In this document: positions 18,100 to 24,744 of the stretch, piece after piece
How positions within the stretch are numbered: position 1 is the stretch's first letter
Layout of the letters: each line of letters starts with the position of its first letter
NCBI GenBank assembly: GCA_963704505.1
Contig: OY969912.1
Span: 930,001 to 994,000, forward strand
Origin: VRUE01 sp963704505
Lineage (GTDB): Bacteria; Actinomycetota; Thermoleophilia; Solirubrobacterales; 70-9
Length of the DNA stretch: 64,000 nt
Direction of reading: 5' to 3'
Notes under the pieces: generated by a model
Told to the model about the DNA's origin: nothing
Databases searched by the model: none
What the model saw: only the letters and a program-made list of their open reading frames with translations
Program-made: the position numbers and the translations under genes

Positions 18100-18651
18100 A
18101 TGCTGCGCCTTTGTGCCATCGCGTCCTGCGCTGCGTTCTTGATCGGCGGTTGTGGCTCTGGGGCCGCCAGCGAGTCGCAAAGTTCGGGGGCTTCGCACGC
18201 GTCCCGAGCGATCGGAACCTCGGCTTCGATCTCCCGCATCTGGATCGCCAAAGGCTCTCGCCGTGGCGGACCCGAGCCCGGCGCTCATTCCGAAGCGGTT
18301 CGGGGCTGCTCACCCACGCGCGGACAGGTTGTGGTCGTCGATCTCCTTTCAGCCGTGCTTCCGCCGAGCTGCTTTCGCCTCTCGCCCGGAGATCGCATTC
18401 TCGTCGTCAATCGAACCGGTGCCTACAACCGCGCTGACGCGCGAACTCTTCGAGTCGGGCTAGGTGCCTACCGCGCTCGACTACTCCCACAACAGGCCGT
18501 TCTATTTGATCGGCCTGCAGGCTCCTATCTGGGCTTCGGCCTGCACACAATCGGGACCGGGGCAGGCGCGGCGGGGATCGCCATTCAGCTGCTCCCTCGA
18601 AATTGCCAAGCCGACAAGGGTCCCCTGCCGCCCCATTGCTACCGGCGATGA
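18100..18651 (+). CDS. Putative lipoprotein
   Basis: 183 residues. The N-terminus MLRLCAIASCAAFLIGGCGSG is a lipoprotein signal with lipobox LIGGC, so the mature protein would start at Cys18 and be anchored to the outer face of the membrane. A Ser/Ala-rich spacer follows, then a compact domain with several cysteines (VRGCSPTRGQVVVVDLLSAVLPPSCFRLSPGDRILVVNRTG), an LGAYRARLLPQQAVLFDRPAGSYLGFGLHTIG segment and a terminal RNCQADKGPLPPHCYRR. The PGDRILVVNRTG element resembles cupredoxin-like edge strands, but the copper ligands are not evident and I do not assign a family. Start chosen at the first ATG with a proper signal; no clear Shine-Dalgarno. Confidence 0.72.
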   Translation: MLRLCAIASCAAFLIGGCGSGAASESQSSGASHASRAIGTSASISRIWIAKGSRRGGPEPGAHSEAVRGCSPTRGQVVVVDLLSAVLPPSCFRLSPGDRILVVNRTGAYNRADARTLRVGLGAYRARLLPQQAVLFDRPAGSYLGFGLHTIGTGAGAAGIAIQLLPRNCQADKGPLPPHCYRR

Positions 18652-18688
18652 GGTCGCGTCTCGACGAGCCGGAGACTCACAAAATTTA

Positions 18689-18780
18689 GTTGACCGCGCG
18701 GTCAACGATGTGCTAGAACCATCCCGCACAAGCTGTTGAAGCGCCGTTCAACAGATCGATCTTGTTGAACGGCCACAGGG
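18689..18780 (+). promoter_or_regulatory. Promoter with tandem TetR operators
   Basis: A perfect 18-bp palindrome GTTGACCGCGCGGTCAAC (18689-18706) covers a candidate -35 box (TTGACC 18690-18695), with a -10-like CTAGAA at 18713-18718 (17-bp spacer). Two further sites follow in the leader: a perfect dyad TGTTGAA-N6-TTCAACA (18734-18753) whose reverse strand contains TTGAACGGC, and a lone half-site GTTGAACGGC (18764-18773). Repression by one or both TetR proteins encoded 1 kb upstream is likely. The target is the small gene at 18826. Confidence 0.7.
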
Positions 18781-18825
18781 AACAGGCCGGGCCATTGGGA
18801 GCCCGCAGATCAACAGGAGGAATCG

Positions 18826-19110
18826 ATGCACAGGGAAGAGCCCCCCCAGGCAACCGCCACCATTCCGTCAAGCGATCAGGCACGACCCTCTGCCTGGCCG
18901 CCTGAGCAGGCCGTCCTCGGCCACTTGCTCGACGCCCACCCGCGTCGCCTTGACTCCGTAGCCCTTGCCGGCGAGCTCCGTGACCGCCTCGAGCCCGCCG
19001 ACGTTGACCGGGCAATCATCAATCTCTCCGAAGCTGGCCTGATCGAGCGCAGGGGAGAGGCCGTCGAGCCGGCGCCGAAAGTCATTGAGTTCGAGGCACG
19101 GCTCGCCTAA
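18826..19110 (+). CDS. Small winged-helix-like protein
   Basis: 94 residues. ATG 18826 follows AGGAGGAATCG, an excellent ribosome-binding site. The sequence has the helix pattern of a compact winged helix: EQAVLGHLLDAHPRRLDSVALAGELRDRLEPADVDRAIINLSEAGLIERRGEAVEPAPKVIEFE, where DVDRAIINLSEAGLI is the expected recognition helix and RRGEAVEPAP the wing. It may be a small DNA-binding regulator, though these domains also serve in protein interactions. Expression appears controlled by the three operator sites just upstream, so it is probably induced when a TetR protein binds its ligand. No partner gene follows directly. Confidence 0.75.
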   Translation: MHREEPPQATATIPSSDQARPSAWPPEQAVLGHLLDAHPRRLDSVALAGELRDRLEPADVDRAIINLSEAGLIERRGEAVEPAPKVIEFEARLA

Positions 19111-19467
19111 ATCATGTCGTCGCCGTTGGCTCGGGTGGACTCGGGAAGGCGATGGGGGTTGGGGCGAGGCATGGGGAGGAGGAGGCCCTGTGTGCCACCT
19201 TGGCAGCCCCCGCCGCACGGACCGCTGAGGCGGAGCCGATTTTCCCCGCAGCCAAGCGGTATTCGCGGCGCACCGAGGTGTTCTGGGGTCGATGCTCTCA
19301 ATCGGTAAGTCTCCGTCCACCCAGGTCAGCCGAGTTGACATTTGCTGTGACCTCTGTCACAGTCCGCTCGTCCGCCAGGGAGGTGGGCAGGAGGAAGCTC
19401 AATTTCGGCAACCCCGCCGAGCGTCAGGGGATCCGGGTTTTCGGATCAGAGGCGGAGCGGGGGGGCG
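19111..19467 (+). other. Intergenic leader with hairpins
   Basis: No gene found. It holds the CRP-like palindrome listed separately and, at 19430-19447, a perfect hairpin GATCCG-GGTTTT-CGGATC just before the ribosome-binding region of the small membrane-protein gene. The 19152-20072 open frame has low-complexity, Arg-rich content and no ribosome-binding site, and is not believed. Confidence 0.45.
19345..19362. promoter_or_regulatory. CRP/FNR-family-like palindrome
   Basis: CTGTGAC-CTCT-GTCACAG is a perfect dyad and fits TGTGA-N6-TCACA exactly. It begins 5 bases after a TTGACA (19335-19340). A CRP-family regulator is the natural binder, but no -10 box is convincing and no such regulator is in the window. 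Confidence 0.45.
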
Positions 19468-19716
19468 ATGGACGAGGAGGAGGAGGGGCAAATCGTGAGT
19501 TCCGCGTCGCTTTCGGCACCTGTCGACCGACCGATTCTGCGTTCCTCCGGGCACACGACCGATCCGTACTCGGAGGTCGAGCAGCTCTCACCTTCCGCCC
19601 GTGCTCGTGCCTCACTCTTTGGAGTCCTCATTGCGGCGCTGCTTGTCGCCGTGGCCGTCGGGGCCGCACTCCTCTTCACCGTCGCCGTCTTCGGCTACCC
19701 CGGAGGTGTTTCGTGA
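19468..19716 (+). CDS. Small single-pass membrane protein
   Basis: 82 residues. A hydrophilic acidic N-terminus (MDEEEEGQIVSSASL) and Ser/Pro-rich middle are followed by one long hydrophobic helix at about 48-77 (ASLFGVLIAALLVAVAVGAALLFTVAVFGY) and a four-residue tail. GGAGCGGGGGGCG precedes the ATG. The shape suggests a cytoplasmic N-terminus with a C-terminal anchor. No family recognised. A CRP-like palindrome lies about 110 bp upstream. Confidence 0.6.
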   Translation: MDEEEEGQIVSSASLSAPVDRPILRSSGHTTDPYSEVEQLSPSARARASLFGVLIAALLVAVAVGAALLFTVAVFGYPGGVS

Positions 19717-20071
19717 TCGACCTGCTCGATCGAGGTGCGCTCGATGGGGACGCCATCCTTTTGCGGATCTCTGCTGACCACTCGCCAGCACTGGCCGCAG
19801 CCAGGTGCATCGCGAGTCCCACCGTGGCGTGGGCATCAACAGACTTTCAAGCCGTCAATCAGCAAATCCTCCGGATGAATGGGTCCGGTCCGGAGGGTCA
19901 GGCCTGCGATTCACGAGCGAAAACCGAGCACGGCAAAGACGCAGGGAGTGTGAATAGCACCGCTATTCGCGCGACCGAGGACATAGCCGCGCGACGGTTT
20001 GCAGCCGTGAAAGCAGAGTCTGAACCAATGGATCGGACCCGTGCATCCAACACACAAGGAGAACAAGCCTG
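19717..20071 (+). other. Leader region before collagen-like gene
   Basis: A frame from GTG 19713, overlapping the previous stop, runs to 20072 (119 codons), but its composition is not protein-like and I do not call it. AAGGAGAACAAGCCTG at its end is the ribosome-binding site of the next gene. Promoter boxes are not clear. Confidence 0.4.
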
Positions 20072-20917
20072 ATGTACAAGCGATTCAAAGAACGCTTCGG
20101 TACCGCCGGAGTCGTGATCGGCGTCATCGCCTTGGTCATGGCAATGGTCACTGGTGCCTATGCAGCCGGTGGCGGCCTGTCCGGCAAGCAGAAGAAGGAA
20201 GTCGAAAAGATTGCCAAGAAGTACGCCGGCAAACCGGGTGCGCCTGGGGTCAATGGTCAGAACGGAGCACCCGGTGCGAAGGGCGATCCGGGGGCAGCCG
20301 GAACAAATGGGACGAATGGAACCAACGGCACAAACGGCACGCCCGGCAAGTCGGTAACGGTGACTGAAGTCGAACCCGAACTCGCAGAATGCAACGAAGC
20401 CGGCGGCGCGATTGTTGAAGTTGAAGAAGAACCGGCGTCGGCTACAGAAGTGTGCAACGGAGAACCGGGCACGTTTTCCACGGCCCTTAAGCTGGAACCG
20501 GGGGTGGAAGAGACCGGCGTCTGGGGGGTGTCTAATGGTGATAAAAGCCCAGAAGTCACAGCAGAACCCGAACCTACGTTTGCACCTATCTCATTTCAGG
20601 TGCAGCTAAACGCGCCTATCGAAGGAAAAGCTCACATCCATTGGAGGGAAGAAGAAGATTTCTTCGATCACTGCCATGGCTCGATAAACCACCCAACCGC
20701 CGGGCCGGGTGAACTGTGTGTCTATGGCGGCTTGTCGTTCGCATCGTTTGTTACAGTGAGCGACCTAGAAGGTGGCGTTGCAGACCTTGTAACTCCCGTA
20801 GGAGCGCTGATCCAGATAAAACCCTCTGCGAGGGCAGCGTGGGGGGCCGGTTCATGGGCCGTTGGCGGGTGTAGTCCGACCCTTCCTGTCGGAAACCCAG
20901 GTAAGTGCCCCGAATAG
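20072..20917 (+). CDS. Secreted short collagen-like protein
   Basis: 281 residues. The N-terminus has a basic start (MYKRFKERFGTAG) and a hydrophobic segment VVIGVIALVMAMVTGAYAAGG (signal peptide or anchor), then the motif GKQKKEVEKIAKKYAGK. A Gly-X-Y stretch of about 14 triplets follows (about residues 65-104) with GAPGAKGDPGAAG and a tandem TNG run. The C-terminal region is globular, acidic at first, with four cysteines and a pattern (GELCVYGG, GAGSWAVGGCS) matching the collagen-like paralogue at 58.0 kb. Triple-helix formation and surface or extracellular location are expected from the family. It stands first in the long operon of secreted proteins, as its paralogue does at the second locus, and is followed by a strong hairpin. 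Confidence 0.85.
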   Translation: MYKRFKERFGTAGVVIGVIALVMAMVTGAYAAGGGLSGKQKKEVEKIAKKYAGKPGAPGVNGQNGAPGAKGDPGAAGTNGTNGTNGTNGTPGKSVTVTEVEPELAECNEAGGAIVEVEEEPASATEVCNGEPGTFSTALKLEPGVEETGVWGVSNGDKSPEVTAEPEPTFAPISFQVQLNAPIEGKAHIHWREEEDFFDHCHGSINHPTAGPGELCVYGGLSFASFVTVSDLEGGVADLVTPVGALIQIKPSARAAWGAGSWAVGGCSPTLPVGNPGKCPE

Positions 20918-23900
20918 CACCCACAACCAGCCGCAGATCCCGGGGGGAAACCGCCTCCCGGGATCTGCGGACGTATGACAATTGCGTCTGGGCGCGCCTC
21001 AAACGCAGGTCGTCGGCCTTGGTCGGTGCATGGGCAATTGGAGCGAGCATTCTTATGCTCTCGGTTACTGCCTCGGCCCATGCCGCCGGCCCGCCCCTCA
21101 TCAAGTCGACCAGTTTCTCGCAGGTCACCACCACCTCAGCGGTCCTTGAAGCCGAAGTCGACCCCAACGGCAAGGCGACCAAGTACCACTTCGAATACGG
21201 CTCAGCCGACTGCGCCTCGAACCCCTGCACCTCGGTCCCCACCAACGACTCGAAAAAAGAACCGCAGATCCCGGGCTCGAACCCCGCGACAGAGGTCACC
21301 TTCCAGCTCGAAGGCCTCAGCCCGGGCGCCATTTACCACTTCCGGGTCATCGCCAAGAACTCCGAATCCGAAAAAGGGTCCCCTCCGGTGGTGGAAGGCC
21401 CCGACACCGTGTTCCACACCTACCCGATCCACACCTTCGGCCAATGCCCGGCCAACGACGAATTCCGCACCGGAAAATACGCCCCCGCTGGCCACCCATC
21501 CGCCGCCCTCCCAGACTGCCGTGCCTACGAGCAGGCCTCGCCCGTCGACAAGTCAGGCGAGGACGCCCGCGGCATCGATCTGGCGATCCGCTCCTCTATC
21601 AACGGAGATCGTGCCACCTTCATCACCACCAACGGCATCCCTGGCGGCGACGGCGGCCAGCAGCTCCCCACCTACCTCGCCTCTCGCGCCGCGGGAGCCT
21701 GGACCACGCAGGGCCTTCTCCCCGCCCAGAGCGCCGGCAACCTCGCCGGGGTCTTGGGCTGGACACCTGACCTGGGCCAGGTGTTCGCCTGGGCCGGCAC
21801 GGCACGCGAAACTGCCGGCAAAGAACGTGTCGACACCAACTTCTTCTCCCGTTCTTCCGCCGACGGTTCGCTGACCACGATCGGCCCCGTCGTCACCTCC
21901 GTGCCCGACTTCGCCGCTTCGACCCCCGACGGCTCCTTCGTCCTCTTTGAATCCAACGTGGCCCTGCCCGACGTCCCTCACGCAGTGCAGGGAAGCCCCA
22001 ACCTCTACCTCTGGGACCGCTCGACGGGTCAGGTCAGCCTCGCCGGGGTCCTGAACAATGAACAGCCTCCCGCACAAGGCACCTTCGCCGGCTCATACGA
22101 CTGGAACTCGGGCACCTCCGCCAAGGCCCTGAATCAAGGCGGAGCCAACCAGCACTACTACACCCAGGACAACCACGTCCTCGCCGCTTCGGGCGACTAC
22201 CTCTACTTCACAGCCAAAGGCACCGGCCGCCTCTACGTTCGCATCAACCCGACCCAGCCCCAGAGCGCGATGGCAACCGACCCCACCACCGGCGAAGAAG
22301 AATGCACCGAAGCCGCCAAGGCCTGCACGATCCAGGTCTCGGCCTCCGAGAAGACCAACGGAAGCGGCGACGAAGGCCGCGACGCCGCCGGCGAGGCCCC
22401 CGCTGCCTTCGCCGCCGCCACCCCCGATGGCAAGAAGGCCTTCCTCCTCTCCTCCGAGAAGCTCACCGACGACGCCACCACCGGCCCCGAACCCGAGCAG
22501 CCGGCAATCGCCCGCGCCTCGATCGACGGCACCGGAAAGGAACTGACTTACCTCTCTGCCCATGCCAAGGAGCTCGCAGTCGACTCCGAATACGTCTACT
22601 GGAGCGATCCCGAAGCAGGGACCATCGGCCGCGCCAAGATCGGCTCCCCCAAACCGACCGAAGTCAAAGCGAACTTCATCGGCCCGCTCACCGTCAAAGT
22701 TGAAACCGAACCTGGCCACACCGAAGCGCTTCCCGCCCGCCCCAACTACCTCACAATCCACGGCGAATACCTCTACTGGACCAACGACGCCGACGGCAAA
22801 GACGGGCACGGAACAATCGGGCGCGCCAAGCTCACCCCGACGGGTGCCGAGGAAGTCGAACCGGATTTCATCACCGGCGCCTCCAACCCGCAGGGCATCG
22901 CAATCGATTCAGAACACATTTACTGGGCGAACTTCGGAACCGTCGCAAGTATTGGAGGTCTGTCCGGAGATCCCGGAGTGCCGGGCTCCTGTACCTGGTA
23001 CCTCGACGGCGGTAAACGTGAACTCGTTCGCGCCGAACTTAACGGTCACAATGTAGATACGACGCATTGGGGAACTGAATCTTTCTTCTGTTCGCCGCCT
23101 GGGACCGGCCCAAATGGTCAAGATTTAATCGCGACGATACCAACGCAGACTTTCAGGAATGGCCCTTCTGGATCTCTTGCAATCACCGGCAGCAAGCTTC
23201 TTACCACTGAAAACGCAGTCGAGTCGACTGGCGGCGAAATCAGTTGTTTGGTGTCCCTGCCACTCGCCGGGGGTGAAAGAGAATACTTTAGTGCTGAAAC
23301 CTGTGACGATCATGAGCACGGAGCATTGGATCCAAAAGCAGGTATCTACGATGCCGTAGTTGCCGATTCCGCCCATGCTTACTTCAGTCACGCGAATTAT
23401 GATGAGATCGGCCGGTTCGATCTCCCAGGAATTCCGCCCAGCGGCGATGAACAGCGCTTTGACTTCATTACAAACGCCGGCCACCCTCTCGGCCTCGCCG
23501 TAGACCCCTCCGAAACCCACCTCTACTGGGCCGCCAACCAGGGTGGCGCCAACCCGGGCACCGACCTCTATCGCTTCGAGCCCGACGCCCCTGCTGGCCA
23601 GCGCCTCACCGACCTCAGTATCGACCCGGCCGATGTCAACGGCGCCGAAGTCAGGGGATTACTGGGCACTTCCGAGGACGGCTCGCACGTCTACTTCGCC
23701 GCCAACGGCGTCCTCACCGGCTCCCCAAACGATGCCGGCGAGATCGCCACGACCGGCGACTGCCGCGGCGCCATCGCCACCGAAGGCGCCTGCCAGACCA
23801 ACCTCTATCTATCCCGTCCCGATCCAAGCCAGCCGGGTCAGAGCGAAATCGTCTTCATCGCCCGGCTCTCCGGCGCCGACAAGGGCAACTGGCGCTCCAG

Positions 23901-24744
23901 ACAAGCCGAAGCCCCGCATACCTCCCGAGTAACATCCGACGGCGCCATCCTGCTCTTCACCTCGAGCGCCAACCTCACCAAATACGACAGCCACGACACC
24001 CCCGAGCTCTACCGCTACCGCGAAGGCCAGGGGATCCTCTGCGTCTCCTGCAACCCCACCGGCGCCCCGCCCCAGGGGAGGCCGAGCTTCGGCGACAGCA
24101 TCGGTCTTTCCTTCCTTACTCCGTCCTCACCGGCCCCGACCCTGACCCGCAACCTCTCCGCCTCCGGCGATCGGGTCTTCTTCGAGTCCACCGACGCCCT
24201 CCTCCCCGAGGACACCAACGACCCCGGCGGCTGCCCCCAGACGGGGCCTTTCAACGGCGCCTACCCGAGTTGCCTCTCGGTCTATGAGTGGGAGGCCGAG
24301 GGCTCGGGCTCCTGCGGATCTAAAGCCGAGGACGGCGGCTGCCTCTACCTGCTCTCACCGCCCGGCGATACCGGCGCCTCCTTCCTCGGCGACGCCTCCG
24401 CCTCCGGCGATGACGTCTTCCTCTTCGCCCGCGCTCCACTGGTTAGCCAGGACACCGACAGGCTCCTCGACCTCTACGACGCCCGCGTCGGCGGCGGGCT
24501 CGCCGCTCAAAACCAGCTATCGATCACACCATGTGAAGGGGCCGAAGCCTGCCATGGTCAGACCTCCAGCCCGGCCGACCAACCACAGCCCGCCACCCCC
24601 AACTTCCGCGGTCCGCCAAACCCGATCGCAAAGCCCTGCCCCAAGGGCACGGTTCGCCGCAATCACAGATGCGTGGGCAAGCACGCCAAAAAGCACAAGC
24701 CCCACAAGCGGGGGAAGCATTCCAAGGGGAGGTCTCACCGATGA
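20905..24744 (+). CDS. Secreted propeller protein A1 (Fn3-like domain, YWTD/NHL-like blades, basic tail)
   Basis: Up to 1279 residues. The start is unclear: GTG 20905 overlaps the previous gene and places the hairpin in the coding sequence; TTG 21019 starts just before the signal segment (LVGAWAIGASILMLSVTASAHAAG) but lacks a basic n-region. After cleavage comes an Fn3-like domain (DPNGKATKYHFEYG, about 80-155), then propeller-type sequence: YWSDPEAGTIGRAKIG near 563, YWTNDADGKDGHGTIGRAKL near 622, YWAN near 672. A central cassette (about 675-850; 22.92-23.46 kb) is lower in GC and unlike the paralogues. Conserved sequence resumes at FDFITNAGHPLGLAVDPSE and ends in a module with CVSCNPTGAPPQGRP, FFESTDALLPEDTND, VYEWEAEGSGSC and DLYDARVGGGLA. 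The tail CPKGTVRRNHRCVGKHAKK and beyond is Lys/His/Arg-rich. No enzyme motif; extracellular binding inferred. Confidence 0.85.
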   Translation: MPRIAPTTSRRSRGETASRDLRTYDNCVWARLKRRSSALVGAWAIGASILMLSVTASAHAAGPPLIKSTSFSQVTTTSAVLEAEVDPNGKATKYHFEYGSADCASNPCTSVPTNDSKKEPQIPGSNPATEVTFQLEGLSPGAIYHFRVIAKNSESEKGSPPVVEGPDTVFHTYPIHTFGQCPANDEFRTGKYAPAGHPSAALPDCRAYEQASPVDKSGEDARGIDLAIRSSINGDRATFITTNGIPGGDGGQQLPTYLASRAAGAWTTQGLLPAQSAGNLAGVLGWTPDLGQVFAWAGTARETAGKERVDTNFFSRSSADGSLTTIGPVVTSVPDFAASTPDGSFVLFESNVALPDVPHAVQGSPNLYLWDRSTGQVSLAGVLNNEQPPAQGTFAGSYDWNSGTSAKALNQGGANQHYYTQDNHVLAASGDYLYFTAKGTGRLYVRINPTQPQSAMATDPTTGEEECTEAAKACTIQVSASEKTNGSGDEGRDAAGEAPAAFAAATPDGKKAFLLSSEKLTDDATTGPEPEQPAIARASIDGTGKELTYLSAHAKELAVDSEYVYWSDPEAGTIGRAKIGSPKPTEVKANFIGPLTVKVETEPGHTEALPARPNYLTIHGEYLYWTNDADGKDGHGTIGRAKLTPTGAEEVEPDFITGASNPQGIAIDSEHIYWANFGTVASIGGLSGDPGVPGSCTWYLDGGKRELVRAELNGHNVDTTHWGTESFFCSPPGTGPNGQDLIATIPTQTFRNGPSGSLAITGSKLLTTENAVESTGGEISCLVSLPLAGGEREYFSAETCDDHEHGALDPKAGIYDAVVADSAHAYFSHANYDEIGRFDLPGIPPSGDEQRFDFITNAGHPLGLAVDPSETHLYWAANQGGANPGTDLYRFEPDAPAGQRLTDLSIDPADVNGAEVRGLLGTSEDGSHVYFAANGVLTGSPNDAGEIATTGDCRGAIATEGACQTNLYLSRPDPSQPGQSEIVFIARLSGADKGNWRSRQAEAPHTSRVTSDGAILLFTSSANLTKYDSHDTPELYRYREGQGILCVSCNPTGAPPQGRPSFGDSIGLSFLTPSSPAPTLTRNLSASGDRVFFESTDALLPEDTNDPGGCPQTGPFNGAYPSCLSVYEWEAEGSGSCGSKAEDGGCLYLLSPPGDTGASFLGDASASGDDVFLFARAPLVSQDTDRLLDLYDARVGGGLAAQNQLSITPCEGAEACHGQTSSPADQPQPATPNFRGPPNPIAKPCPKGTVRRNHRCVGKHAKKHKPHKRGKHSKGRSHR
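20931..20970 (+). terminator. Strong hairpin between collagen-like gene and first A gene
   Basis: CCGCAGATCCCGGG (20931-20944) and CCCGGGATCTGCGG (20957-20970) form a perfect 14-bp stem with a 12-base loop, 14 bases past the collagen-like stop. No T-run. The frame of the next gene is open through it, so it may be a terminator, or an attenuator inside the 5' coding region. Confidence 0.75.

Noticed and set aside
19180..19330. Possible riboswitch in the leader at 19.2-19.3 kb
   Set aside because: Some stems can be drawn but no conserved riboswitch core (cobalamin, c-di-AMP, SAM, TPP) could be matched.
19152..20072. 306-codon plus-strand frame
   Set aside because: It overlaps the better-supported small membrane-protein gene in another frame, has no ribosome-binding site and its composition is not protein-like.
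20250..20345. Short tandem repeats in the collagen-like gene as a CRISPR or minisatellite
   Set aside because: The repeats are Gly-X-Y codons (TNG triplets); there are no spacers and no cas genes.
22920..23460. Diversity-generating retroelement as explanation for the variable cassette
   Set aside because: No reverse transcriptase, template repeat or adenine-biased substitution pattern is seen; cassettes differ in length and content, which fits replacement rather than mutagenic retrohoming.
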